From Lichtheimia corymbifera B2541 (Eukaryota > Mucoromycota > Mucoromycetes > Mucorales > Lichtheimiaceae), in the NCBI GenBank assembly GCA_000697475.1, contig JNEU01000783.1:1-64000 (forward strand): a DNA stretch of 64,000 nucleotides. Direction: 5' to 3'. The position numbers and the translations under genes were made by a program. A model generated the notes under the pieces. That model did not search any database. It was not told the DNA's origin and was given only the letters and a program-made list of their open reading frames with translations. Of this stretch, positions 1-12,016 are shown in pieces (positions within the stretch are counted from its first letter, which is position 1; every line of letters starts with the position of its first letter).

Positions 1-207
1 ATACATGTCGTATTCTGAGGGCCTAGCCCACCATCTTTATTCACACTCAGCATGATTGCATCATCTCATCTATATACACACGCGTAATCACCCTAAATAA
101 ATCTTTGTCTTTCTTTCTCTTATTGAGTCTCACGGACACTTTACTGCTACCAGTTCTCTCTCTGCTCTCACAACACACACACACTCTCTATCTCTATCTC
201 ATTATAT

Positions 208-490
208 CACAACATGTAAGCATCAGAACCACCAACTTTGCATGTAAAGGAATCTAGCTGCCTCATGGCTAGCTCCTGTTCAATAATGATCATTGCTTCT
301 GCCCACAACACATGTAAGCATCAGCATCATCAACTTTGCATTTAAAGGTACCTAGCTGCACCAAGGCTAGTTCCTGTTTAACATCAATCACTGCATCTGC
401 CCACAACGCATATAAGCATCAGCATCACCAACTTCGCATTCAAAGGAATCTAGCTGCACCAAGGCTAGCTCCTATCATCAATGATCTCCT
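208..490. repeat. Tandem repeat, ~98-bp unit, three copies
   Basis: Three head-to-tail copies begin near 208, 304 and 402. Each runs from an 'acatgtaagcatcag' segment through 'aaaggaatctagctgc' to a 'ggctagctcctgt' segment. Copies differ by scattered substitutions, so the array is not freshly amplified. No coding sequence is visible in it or in the flanking bases 1-207, which hold only CT/CA-rich low-complexity sequence. Confidence 0.85.
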
Positions 491-680
491 GATATAAATC
501 GAATGCCATGATGAGAAACAATGGTAGCTGCATCATAGGAATCAATTGCTCAACAAATATGCCATTGCATGCTAGATAGGGAAAGCTTGGTATGTAAACC
601 ATTAGCATAGATTAGATGATGACTTGACCTTATAGAAAGTATACAATAAAGTGACCATCTCAACACAATATTGCATTTGA

Positions 681-1350
681 ATCTGCCTTCAGCCAGTACA
701 TTTATGCATAGTAGCTTCAGGCTAGCTTGGATAAGCCTTAGAGAGTAGGCCAAGCACCTATGCATAGCTACCTCTACTCTCGGTAAACCTAGGAATAAAA
801 ACGTCTTAGCTTATCTAGTAAACTTCTAAACCTTAGGACAACCTGAGGTTCAGTGAAAGCCTCAGTACCCTGCTCGCAGATGCTCTGCTCGCAATAGTTT
901 AAATCTACCTTCAGCCAATACATTTAAGCATAGTGACTTCAGGCTAGCTTGGGTAAGCCTTAGATAGTAGGCCAAGCATCTCTGCAAAGCTACTTCTACT
1001 CTTGGTAAACCTAGGAATAAACAAGTCTTAGCTTATCTAGTAAGCTTCTAAAGCTTAGGATACTTACAACCTGAGGCTCGGTGAAGCCTTAGTACCCTGC
1101 TCGCAGATGCTCTTCTTGCAGATAGTTTAAATTCACCTTCAGCCAGTACATTTAAGCACAGTGACTTCAGGCTAGCTTGGGTAAGCCTTAGATAGTAAGC
1201 CAAGCATCTCTGCAAAGCTACTTCTACTCTTGGTAAACGTAGGAATTAACAAGTCTTAGCTTATCTGGTAAACTTCTAAAGCTTAGGATACTTACAACCT
1301 GAGGTTCAGTGAAAGCCTTAATACCCTGCTCACAGATGCCCTGCTCGCAG
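681..1350. repeat. Tandem repeat, ~225-bp unit, three copies
   Basis: Three cop­ies start near 681, 903 and 1131 (spacing 222 and 228 bp). Each carries 'cttcagccagtacattta', 'cttcaggctagcttgg', 'ggtaaacctaggaat' and 'gcttatctagtaaacttct' blocks in the same order, and ends in 'ccctgctcgcagatgc'. The last block is itself locally duplicated at several copy ends. Short open frames here are not conserved between copies and I treat the array as non-coding. Confidence 0.85.
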
Positions 1351-1455
1351 ATACGTCGACGGATCACCTCCTCTCATGTATCCTGGGGTACCCATTTTTC
1401 GAAAAACGTCCAGGAGCGCTTTGGCCACCGACGTAATGTACCCCGGAGTTTGAAT

Positions 1456-1544
1456 AAATGACCGAACCAAAAATGACCGAAAAATGACCGAAGATGACTG
1501 AAAAAATGACCGAAAAACAAATGACCGAAAGCAAATGACCGAAA
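1456..1544. repeat. Short tandem repeat with AATGACCGAAA core
   Basis: Seven copies of an 11-15 nt unit with the core aatgac[c/t]gaa stand in a row, separated by 0-5 variable A-rich bases. The unit length varies, so this is a degenerate minisatellite rather than a fixed-phase repeat. The open frames across it on the minus strand simply translate the repeat. Confidence 0.85.
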
Positions 1545-2139
1545 TCACGTGCCAATGATGGAATGTCAGTGCGATTGCCAGCAGCATGCATCGATTACAT
1601 GCAGCTATGACGAAAACGTGTCTTTTTAAACGTCTACCTTTTATTTCCCTTTCCTATTCCCAATGTCACATGCTATAGTAAGAACAGTTTCCCTCATATG
1701 CTCCCTCCTTCCAAGTTAGCTCCCTGATATCCATGATCCATCAGCATAATCTATTGATCGCATATGTCCGGAATGCAGTGTATATTGAAAATAATCGTTC
1801 CATCTTCTCTAGATAAATTTCTATCTTGCCACGAGCTACCCTTGATGCATTCTAGAAAATAAGCAGCACTCGAATGAGATACATTTGAAGAAGAGTCCGT
1901 TGAACACCACCATCACAATATGGCCGCTAACTAACCATGCTGTTTTGAAATATGCAATGACATCCTTCAGAATCGTCCCCATCTCCATCACCGATAAATT
2001 GAACCAGCTTGTTGTCTTGCTTCAAGCAATCCATGTCTTTTACCTTGACAAATAAAAGAGTGAGCCCTTCCCGTATTAGTATACCCCCTCCATCCATCAC
2101 TGTGGCGTCTTCCAAACACTACCGTGTTCACCCAGTACA
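1545..2139. other. Stretch without a convincing intact gene
   Basis: No complete gene is seen. On the minus strand at 1927-2115 the peptide EGLTLLFVKVKDMD resembles KGLTLLFVKANDW read from the minus strand near 4.1 kb. This piece therefore probably belongs to the decayed gene family annotated at 3552-4295. Confidence 0.4.
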
Positions 2140-3520
2140 TCAATAACACGCTTGACGTACACTGCTTGTTGCTTGTATAAAATAAAACCCTGGGTCAAGC
2201 CGTGGTATGCACACCACATGTCCAGACGGCCAACACATGACGAAGCTAATGGCAGCTGTTGCAATTGAGGTTGTCAAGAATGAACGTTGTAGAAAGGGAG
2301 TAAATGGGTGGTGTGTGGTGTCAAACAAAGTGTGTTGTAATAGTGTCTGCACTGCCCATGGAGTTGCCATTCGGTCGAACCGAGTCGGTTCAAAGCAATT
2401 GTGACCACGGCATGATGGAGAGAAGCATACCAATTGCACGCAGCTTGTAAATCGGGTTGGACATTGTAAAGTGGGACGAGTTGAAGAGCGTAGTGGTGAA
2501 GAGAAAATAACCTGGCAGTGGAAATTCTGAAGAGCTGGGCATTGTTGCTATGACAACATATAACATGCATCTCTTTGTTCATCTTACCCCTTCCTGGTGC
2601 ACTAATGAAAGTTATCCTTTGATGTTCCCTCTTCTTAATGCATAATCCATCATTCAAATTGGGTGCGATCCGGACGAGATATCGTTTATATCAGTCATTT
2701 ACATACATGGTCACTACGCCTAATTGCTCACCTTAATCTCACATGTTGGATAATAAAAAATATCCATTTGACTGGTGACAATATGATGAATCAATCGCAG
2801 AGCTTATTACACGCATGCATAATGATCTTTCTGCAGCATTGGTAAAAGCGCACCTTGTTGCATGTCATCATTTTACTCCTCTTTTTCTTTTTCTTTCTCA
2901 TTCACTGTAGTAGTGAAAGCTATCCTGTTACGTCCCGGCTATCCAATGAATGCACCCGTATTTAGATTAGACGACATCTGGATGACATACCTTATATAAG
3001 TCATTTGCATACATAGCCAGTGTGCACGATTGCTCATCTTAATGTCACATTTTGAATGATGGAAGATACCCTTTTGACTAGTGACAATATGATATTCCAT
3101 CTATGGATCGATTGCATGCAGCATGATGATGTTTTGGCTATGATGGGTGAAGCTTCTCTTATTGCATCATCTCATTTTACTCTTCTTTTTCTTTCTCGTC
3201 CTCACTCGTTGTAGTCCTCGTATGTATGTTCTCCATATCCAATGAATGCACCAGTATCAAGATTGGATACGATCATAATGAGATCTCGGTCGTACCACAC
3301 GGAAACACGCACATGATGGCCTACATTCCCTGTCAGCGATACGTCAACCAAGTGATCACGCTGACAACCATATCCACACACGACCAAATGCCTGCTGCTG
3401 TATATTCCAAAAAGCAATCACCCCTTCCAATCCAACTCCCTCATGTTCGTGATCCATTTCACCATCATCCTTTGCTCCATCAACATAACTCCTTGATCCA
3501 AATCAGACATGCATAAAAGC
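2140..3520. repeat. Dispersed repeat A, copy 1
   Basis: This segment is repeated in direct orientation about 2.27 kb downstream. For example, 'cggacgagatatcgtttata' occurs near 2671 and near 4939, and the block 'gatccaaatcagacatg' occurs near 3494 and 5675. The copies are diverged with small indels. The element contains further internal duplications: 2652-2760 resembles 2950-3060. No intact gene is visible. Confidence 0.75.
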
Positions 3521-3551
3521 TCCCAGAATGTATTGCAATGATAAATCCGTA

Positions 3552-4295
3552 CTATAGATAATCCACTACCTTGCCATGAGCTGCTGTTGTCCATTTCCAA
3601 AGCCATACCTCGTCCTTTGCATGTATGTCTTGCCATCCATTCATGTAAAAAAGAATCGGATCCACTCCTCCACCATCATAGAACCGCTCGCCTGTTCGTC
3701 TTGAGTAAAGCGGCGCCATCCACCAAGTATTATCCTGCATCGATGTGAATAAGCATTGGATCCACTTTACCATCATGATAAAAAGACTCACCTTGTTGTC
3801 CTGTGCCATCCGATTTACATGGTCCATTCCTTTGAAAAACGAGCGATCCACCCATCAACGAGATATATCGATTCCTCTTGCTGTCTTGTATAAAGCAATG
3901 CCATACGCCAAGTATTATCCTGCATCGATGTGAAATAAGAATTGGATCAACTCCATCGTCACGATAAAAAGACTCACCTTGTTGTCCTATATCCTCCAGT
4001 TTAAATGACCCGTTCCTTTGAAAAACAAGCGATCCACCCATCACCAAGTCAAGCCATCGATCCATGTAGAAAAGAACCATCCGGTCTCCATCATCATGAT
4101 AAAAAGATGCACATACACCCAATCGTTTGCCTTGACAAATAAAAGCGTCAACCCTTTCTGTTGTAGTATATCGTTTTCCTTCATCACCATGGCGTCTGCC
4201 AAACACTTTACCTTGTTCATGCAGTTTATCCATGTCAAGACATATGCTGCTGGTTGCTTGTATATGTCACCAAGCCTGTGTCGAATAAAGAGCAC
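3552..4295 (-). pseudogene. Decayed member of an unrecognised multi-copy gene family
   Basis: Two overlapping minus-strand frames (3552-3851 and 3730-4233) plus 4041-4295 read as protein-like sequence broken by frame changes. The peptide contains a tandem motif: MGGSLVFQRNG, then GQQGESFY, then VDPIL or VDPML, seen twice. The 3' end reads VDPILFYMNGW and later AHGKVVDYL before a stop. The copies at 12.7-12.9 kb and 13.8-14.0 kb end in VDTIAFHMNGW and GKAVVYL, so this is a real shared protein family. I do not recognise it. Loss of a single open frame argues for decay, though short introns could explain part of it. Confidence 0.45.
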
Positions 4296-4399
4296 GATTC
4301 AAGACGGCCAACAGAAGACAAACTAATGACGACTGCTGCAGTTGGCATTGAGAGTAATGAGCGTTGTAGAAAAGAGCGAGTGGGTGTGTGGTGTCAAAT

Positions 4400-5690
4400 A
4401 AAAAGCGTGTTGTAATAGCGTTTGACGTATACTCCTTGCTGCTTATATAAAAGACCAAGCCTGTGTCCAATAAATAGCACGATTCAAGACGGTCAACCCA
4501 TGACGAAGCTAATAGAAGCTGCTGCATTTGTCGTCGAGAAGAATGAGCGTTGTAGACAAGAGTGGGTGGGTGTGTGGTGTCAAACAAAAAGCGTGTTGTA
4601 ATGTGTCTGCACTCACGTTGACTTGTTGGTCAGTTGAATCGGGTTGCATCAAAGCAATCGTGGGCTTGGCATGGTGGTGAGAAGCGGGTCAATTGCACGC
4701 AGCTTGTAGATCGGGTTGAACATGGGCTAAATGGGACGAGTTGAAAAGCGTAGAGGTGAAGAGAAGATAACCTGGAAGCAGAAGAGCAGCGGAAATTCTG
4801 AAGAGCTGGGCATTGTTGCCATGGACACATAATATAACACCTCTTTGTTCATCTCACCCCTTCCTGGTGCACTAATGAAAGTTATCCTTTGATATGCCCT
4901 CTTTCTAATGCATGGTCCATCATTCAAATTGGATGTGATCCGGACGAGATATCGTTTATATCAGTCATTTACATACATGGTCACTACGCCTAATTGCTCA
5001 CCTTAATCTCACATGTTGGAACGATGGAAAATAGCCTTTTGACTGGTGACAATATCATGAACCCATCGCTGAGCCGGTTACATGCAGTCATAATGATGTT
5101 TCGGCTGACATGATGAAAGCACCTCTTATATGCCCTCGCTTTACTCCTCTTTTTCTTTCTCATTATCATTCTCTGTAGTAATAAAAGTTATCCTGTTACG
5201 CCCCGGCCATACAATGAATGCACCCGTTTTTAGATTAAACGAGGTGTGGATGACATATCGCTTATACCAGTCATTTACATACATAGCCAGTATTACTGAT
5301 TGCTCGTAATAATGTCTCGTGTTGGATGATGGAAAACATCCTCTTGATCACCAGCAATATGCTGATTCCATCTATGGATCGATTGCATGCAACATGCTGA
5401 TGTTTTCGCCGTGGTGGTTGAAGCGTTTCTTATTGCATGTCCTCATTCCTCCCCTTTTCCTCTCTCATTCTCACTTGCTGCAGTCCTCGTATGTTCCCTC
5501 TATCCCATGAACGCATCAGTATCCGGATTGGATATAATCACGACGAGATCTTCGTTGTCGCACACACGACCAAATGCCTGCTGCTGGTGCATAATCCGAA
5601 AAGTAATCATCCCTTCAAGCCCTCTCATCCGTGATCCATCAGCACAATCTCGTGCCCCATCACCATAAGCTCTTGATCCAAATCAGACAT
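4400..5690. repeat. Dispersed repeat A, copy 2
   Basis: Direct, diverged copy of 2140-3520. The module around 4430-4620 is also duplicated just upstream at about 4210-4430, where both contain 'gagcgttgtaga' followed by a GTGTGTGGTGTCAAA block. A third relative of this module lies inverted near 12.38-12.54 kb. No intact gene is visible. Confidence 0.75.
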
Positions 5691-6890
5691 GTATAAAAGA
5701 TCATCGTCTTGCAGAGCACAGCGTGCTTCATGTTTTTGTACTATCATGGGATATACATTGTCAATGAGGCAAAGGCGGCTCACGCATGGGGATAGTTGGT
5801 AGCTATCATACCTCGGTCACATTCAATCCGTCGTGAAATCGAAAAGCAGCACCTTGTAGAGCACAGCATGTTTGACGTTTTTGTATTATCATGGGATATA
5901 CACTGTGAATGGGAAAAAGGCGACGGATGCATGAGAATAACTGGTAGCTATCATAACTCGCTCCAACTGCATCCATCGCCAAACCGAAAAGCACCATCTT
6001 GTAGAGCAGAGTTTGTTTGACGTTTATGTACTGTCATGGGATATACAGTCTAAATGAGAAAAAGGCGGCTAACGCATGGGGATAGTTTGTAGGTATCATA
6101 ACTCGCTCAAATTCGATCGATCGTGAAATCGAAAAGAACCATCTTCTAGAACATAGCGTGCTTGACGTTTTTGTACTATCATGGGATATAGATTGTCAAT
6201 GAGACAAAGGCGGCTAATGCATGGGAATAGTTGGTAGCTATCATAACTCGCTCAAATTCGATCCATCGTGAAATTGAAAAGAACCATCTTGTAGAACACA
6301 GCGTGTTTCATGTTTTTGTACTATCGCGAGTTATACATTGCCATAGAGCAAAAGGAGGCTCATGCATTGAGTGTGTTATGTATCTATCATAACTCGCTCA
6401 TATTCGATCGATCATGAAATCGAAAAGAACCATCTTGTAGAACACAGCTTGTTTGACGTTTTTGTACTACTGTATCATGGGATATACAGTCGCAATGATT
6501 AAAAGGCGGCTCACGCATTGAGTGTGTTATTTAGCTATCATAAGTCGCTCAAATTCGATCCATCGTGAAATCGAAAAGAACCATCTTGTAAAGCACAGCG
6601 TGTTTGACGTTTTTGTATTATCATGGGATATACATTGTGAATGAGAAAAAGGCGAAGGATGCATGGGAATCGTTGGTATCTATCATAACTCGCTCAAATT
6701 CGATCGATCATGAAATCGAAAAGAACCATCTTGTAGAGCACAGCGTGATTGACATTCGTTACGATGGTACGATATACATCGTCATAGAGAAAAAGGCGGC
6801 TAACGCATGGGGATAGTTGGTAGCTATCATAACTCGCTCAAATTCGATCGATCGTGAAATCGAAAAGAACCATCTTATAGAACACAGGCT
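5690..6890. repeat. Satellite-like tandem array, ~145-bp unit, about eight copies
   Basis: The landmark 'gaaaag' just before the 'accatcttgtagaacacag' block recurs at about 5696 (degenerate), 5841, 5986, 6131, 6276, 6422, 6573, 6718 and 6862. Spacings are 145, 145, 145, 145, 146, 151, 145 and 144 bp. Each unit carries 'tcatgggatatacattg', 'aaaggcggctaacgcatggg' and 'ctatcataactcgctcaa'. Unit length is nearly constant while sequence differs moderately. Open frames (for example 6604-6816) are by-products of the repeat. Confidence 0.92.
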
Positions 6891-7700
6891 TTAGGAAGGT
6901 ACGCAATTAAACAACGTCCTCCAATAATGAAAAGGTGTGTAGTATAGGAGTAAAAGCTCCACATCACATTTGGATGTATGTATGTAGGAGAAACCAATTT
7001 GTGTATGTAAACCCACCAACCAATTCAATGGAGGGACCACCACCTTACTTTTTCTCTCGAGATCATTCCATATTGTATATATCACAAAAGGCATATATAT
7101 ATAGTTACTTCTTGCATGGACGATACACCGAACCACCTTTATTATTCCCATCTTCGAAGCAATATTATCTAATCCACAAGCTACTAGCAAGGTCCAACCA
7201 AGTGCGTAATAAATAAACAATGCTTTATTCATCTAGCTTTCTAGCTACTTTGTCACCATCGTCGTCGTCCTCATCGCCCGTCATCATTCGTGCTCGTACT
7301 CGTACCAGTTAACAGTCCTCAAGCTCCTCCTCGTCACCCCAATATCCAGAACACGCAGGCAGAAAAGAATGGGAACGTTATTGTCATTGTTGTGGATCTC
7401 GTGGTCGTTATCGTCGTTGTCTCGATAAATAACGGCATCCTTGTCGATCATCAGTCGTTACCCAAGCCATTTGTCTGTTCACCATTGTTGCCTTTGTCAA
7501 CATCGCGTCACGCTGTTCCTCATGTAATACCAGGTGTCCAATAATAAAGAAAGAGGCCTGTAGAACTGCTTCTGATGTCAATGGTCCCACAGAAAATGAT
7601 CCAGACGCAAGCTCATAATGGTCAAGTTGTCCAGTATCCAATTCCCTCCATTTTTCCATTGGCCTTCCAGATGGCAATCACAATAAACTCAAGCAAATGA
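6891..7700. repeat. Dispersed repeat C, copy 1, with traces of a minus-strand 3' gene end
   Basis: The segment around 7135-7280 ('taatccacaagctactagca' then AATAAACAATGCTTTATT) matches 25530-25680 in the same orientation. On the minus strand both copies read RSHSFL near the 3' end of an acidic tail (here near 7290-7365, there near 25691-25770). The remainder here is broken in all frames. It looks like the decayed counterpart of the frame at 25691-26116. Confidence 0.5.
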
Positions 7701-9890
7701 TACCAGAGCAACGTGGATACCCGTGTATTGTTGGCCTCTTGTAAATTCTACCAGGAAAGGTATGATCAATGTAAGGTTGCCATCCACCGCAGTTATCCAA
7801 AAACTCACCATCTCAGCCTGCTTCTGGTATGCATGTCATTAATTCATGGGAGGTGAAGGCCTTAGTAGCGACATGGTTGTTTGCTTTGTCGCGTAGTTGA
7901 CATCTTCGTCTGCAACCTTGTACAGTACCCTTTCAAAAACCAGGTGATTAGTTTAACAATGATCCTCTGTAATTGTGATATTTATGCTTACCATACATAT
8001 CGATCCTGCTACTGGCATACATCTTGTTGATTGGTGTAGTTGTATGAGAGTGATACTTGCTGACGGCATCGATCATAACTTGTAACCTTGGGCATGGTGT
8101 GAAGAAGCGGTACAGTCAATCCTCGTACCGTAATATCCACTGGTCTCATTCATGCTTACCATTCTCTACCATCCAGGCGACACTGATGTATGCTGATTGG
8201 TGTGCATGTTGCTGTATTCTCGTATATACTTCTGGAAAGCAGGCATCCATTTCTATCAGCTAACTTGAATTTGACGCCAATGCTGATGCTAGAGAAGTCA
8301 TCCATCCATATCCAAAAGGTATTCATGATATATACAGCATTCAACTGAGACGTCATTATATTCCTGCTCCTTGAAACAATGCTTCTCCGAAGAATGAATC
8401 ACCCGTATAGAATCGACCCTGCGCTGATTTTTTATGCCAATGTGTGCGCTGGAAAGAAAGGCCGCATTCAACGTTTTGCATTCCCATGTTCCTGGTGCCT
8501 GAGTTTGTTTCTTCCCGGATGAAGATGGTTGGTGATGCGCCATCCGCCATTGCTCTTTGAAATTGATATGAGAACAAATTGCTGGTTGATCACCCATGAG
8601 ATGATATTGCATTTCTGATCCATAACGCTGTTGGAAATATCCACCAAGAGGTCCCCCTTTTCAAAGATAGTTGTCAACACCTACTCACAGATCCACATCC
8701 ATTTCCTTGTTCTTACCATGATGATATTGTAGCAGCAGATTGAAAACGGACCATGCATTCATGACATGGGTATGTGCTGATAGCTTACAATGTGGCGTTG
8801 CGTCTTTGTTGATCGGTGGTTCATGCTTATGGCGGATATCCATCACGGTTGTCATGCTTGTTCTCGTCTATGCCTTGATGGAGCTTGAATGTCGTATAGA
8901 ATGCATTGTTGTGGATGTATTGACACCTCCTGGAATGATGCTGCTATGAACGATATCCATTGACCGTATCCTTTAGTATGCTGTTTATAGTAATACACAC
9001 GCTCTCCTGGCCCTTACCTTTGTGAGATTAGCAATGACGGATACTTGACTTGTATTTGAAGTGATAAGTCGTTTGAAGGATCTGGTTGCTTGTTGTCATG
9101 GAGACCCATTGTGCTGTTGTGTGTGGCAACCACTAAAGTGGAAGAGAGACTTTTAATATCTTGCTTGCAGTCCACATGATTTGGTTGGTCTTACCTGCAT
9201 GAACCATGTAACTCTTTGCTGGAAAATGTATCCCTCATTCAGGACCTTGGTGTATGTTGATCACTCGGGTAAAGGCGTCGAAAGATGTGAGATATTCTCG
9301 CGTGATTCTCCTTGCAGATGTAATCGTAAAAGTTGTAGTGACATAGTTGCTGGTTGATGTGATGATGTTGTTGAGAAAGATGCCATGCAGATACACCCAC
9401 CAGTATCGACCACCGAAAACATCCTTCATCATAATAAAGAACCTTGATCAGTACTTTGTATATACCCTGCTTGCCCTATCCACAACGTACATTGTCGCAT
9501 CACTGAAAGCTGTGCTTCGATGTCGGCTGTTGGCTAGCGAGCTGACGTCTTTGTAACAGTATCCTTTTCCATATAAATAGCGTCCACGATTTCGACGTTG
9601 GTGGTCTAAACAAGAGCAGACAGGCGATGCATTGTCGGTTGCTGCCATGTGTTTCAAAATGAACGCGTCTGTTGTTGAAGGAGAAGGTAGACGTTGAAGC
9701 TCGATAGCCGACAATGGAAAAGAGAGACGTCTTTTTTGTAGCTGGAGTCAATGAGGCTGTTGGCGAATGCGAATACGACGACGTTGGCTCATTGTGGTAA
9801 TGAGAAAAGGGAGAGAGAGAAAGAGCGTGTGAGAGAGTCCAAGAAAAGGAAACGAGCAAAAGAAAGAGTGCCTCACCTCCATTCACAAAC
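7701..9890 (-). pseudogene. Remnant of an unrecognised multi-exon gene (family U, copy 1)
   Basis: Several minus-strand blocks look coding but do not join into one frame. One is 9235-9714, with AATDNASPVCSCLDH and then FGGRYWWVYLHGIF. Others are 8298-8612 and 8156-8356, with NTFWIWMDDFSSISIGV. Multiple CTTAC strings (splice donors on the minus strand) separate them, as in a multi-exon gene. Related peptides occur at 18.95-19.26 and 19.95-20.16 kb. I assign no function and cannot tell a multi-exon gene from a relic without transcripts. Confidence 0.35.
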
Positions 9891-10189
9891 CAAGCTCACC
9901 GACGACGACAACCTGCAATCAACCACCACAGCACAACAACATGCCCTTCTCTCTATAACAGTAACCATTCAACAAGGCATGGCAACCGTGGTCAATGGCG
10001 ACTCCAACAACAACTCTATAAGCATCAGTTGACACGCAATGACAGTGCACAAGTGAGGCAAGTTACAAGCAATACGTGTTATGCTGCAAACAAATACTGA
10101 CACAAGGTGGAAAAGGTTCCAGGGCTGATACAACGATATACAAGGTTTCTTCTCTTGGTACTGGTGGACAAGGTAGTGTTTAATGTCAC

Positions 10190-11420
10190 ATCTTTGACAA
10201 TGAATATGGCTGACAAAGGGATCATACTATTGTTATCTAGGATTGACATTGATGGGTCGAAGCAGGACAATCAATCGCAGGTTGTAGTTGTACTTGAATG
10301 GGGCAACAGTTGAGAATGGGTGGAAGAGACATGAAGCGGGAAGTGGAAGAGGTGGAAATTTAATAGATCAGGCACTGTCAGACATATTTATGCACACTGT
10401 GATTAATGCATGATCTTGAGATTGCCCATTTCGAACCTCAAACTTGCACACAATATGCTTTACGTCATGCTGATCAACTTTGTACTAATAAAGAACCCAC
10501 ACTTCACTCAAAGATTTTGAATGGGAGGGTATAATGTGGGGTTTACTATGATCGACGGAAATTGCGGACCCCGCCCGAATCCATGAAATGTCATTTAGTA
10601 TGCATAATCTTGGGATTCCCCATCTTGAACTTGAAACTTGGTAACATGGTTCTCCGAGTCATATTGATCAACTCCATTCATTTGAAAACCGTATACTTCA
10701 TTATTGTGTTCCTATGGATCGGACGGCCCAAATCTAGGACGAACCCAACGCAAGTAGGGTGCATAGTGCATACCCCCGCGGTTGTCCTCCTGCATCCTGA
10801 AACTTGTTCAGGGCTGTGGGTGTCGACATGCTGATCAACTCCTTTCAAATAAAAACCATACACTTCATTGTGAAAAATAAAATGGGGGCGCCCGACGATG
10901 AATGAATGGGAATTCAAGTAGGTTGTACGACCCATGAGCCTAGGATTGCCCACCACAAACTTGAAACTTTCACACAATATGCTCTAGGACATGCTGATCA
11001 ATTTTATCTTAATAAAGAACCCACACTTCATTCAAAGATTTTGAATGGGAGGATATAATGTGGGGTTTACTATGGATGGTCGGAAATGGGGTACACGCCG
11101 GATTCATTGAAATGTCATTTAGTATGTATTACCTTGGGATTGCCCACTTTGAACTTAAAACTTGGTATGAAGGTTCGCTGAGACATGCTGATCAACTCCA
11201 TTCATTTAAAAACCGCACGTTTCATTATGAGAATTTTAAACGCAGGACGATCCAAAGGATAGAAAGACAATGAACCGTCGCACACCGTCCAGAGATTGCA
11301 GAGCTCAAACTTGAAACATGCACATAAGGTATTCCCGGGTATTATGACCAACTTTATTCTCATAAAGATCCCATGCTTTGAATGATTGAAGTGAGGAGGG
11401 CTGGTGGATGATGTGGGGTC
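10190..11420. repeat. Dispersed repeat B, array 1 (five to six diverged subunits)
   Basis: The motif 'catgctgatcaact' recurs near 10467, 10661, 10828, 10991, 11184 and 11341, giving spacings of 194, 167, 163, 193 and 157 bp. Subunits share 'gaacctgaaacttt', 'aataaagaacccacacttca' and 'ggggtttactatgat'. The same irregular spacing pattern is reproduced in the array at 24.05-25.29 kb, so the whole block was duplicated after the internal amplification. Non-coding by my reading. Confidence 0.85.
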
Positions 11421-11423
11421 AAT

Positions 11424-11993
11424 GTGCATGAAAGAGTGGAATTGTGTAACATTCAGTTGCTGAAAATTGACCAAGGCTCCACAACGTCTTCTTGTCTTTC
11501 TTCCCAACTGAATTTCACTCGGCTCGACAACGGCTTCCTCCACACGGAATTGTATTCAGACAATGACGGCCCAGACCTGGCATCGCTGCGTCTAATCTTT
11601 TATCACGATTCCTCAACCACCACTCATGGAAACCAAACGGCCGTGCTCTTGACCAAGAAGCTCCATGTCAAACCGATTACCATTGACGATCCAGTTACAA
11701 GAATCGGTGAGTGTGACACCTTTATAGGATGATATTGGACGCATGTACTAACTGCTTTGTGCAGCAGCAGCATCTACTTTGGCAACCTTTCGTTTCTTCA
11801 AGCACCAATACACATCATCAGCACTATCAAACAACTACCAGAGATTCTGTATTTGGATGCCAAGTTATTCATCAAGGTAAAAATATGATGAGATACCGCA
11901 GTGGCAATATCTCACGTGTTTATGATGCAGTACAATGTCCCAAGGCTTATATTATACATCAGTGCTATGTTTCATGTCTTATTTGGTATCTAG
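11424..11993 (+). CDS. Hypothetical protein, C-terminal part, about three exons
   Basis: The first block (11424 to about 11712) is open and protein-like, with NGFLHTELYSDNDGPDL and TKKLHVKPITIDDP. A second block (about 11765-11876) reads FGNLSFLQAPIHIIS and LYLDAKLFIK, and is followed by GTAAAA. After a 54-bp intron ending TTTATGATGCAG, a third exon (11931-11993) reads YNVPRLILYI...FHVLFGI and stops. The second-to-third junction keeps phase. The first junction is uncertain: the obvious GTGAGT donor gives the wrong phase, while GTGTGA four bases downstream keeps it. No in-frame ATG is seen at the left edge, which abuts repeat B, so the 5' part may be lost. No known domain is recognised. Confidence 0.4.
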
Positions 11994-12016
11994 GTAACAA
12001 GTGGATGGTGTGCTAG

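Noticed and set aside
2360..2400. TCGAACC / GGTTCAA strings as a tRNA
   Set aside because: No acceptor or anticodon stems pair around them.
5690..6890. Regular repeats resembling a CRISPR array
   Set aside because: Units are contiguous ~145-bp tandem copies without short identical repeats and unique spacers, and the genome is fungal.
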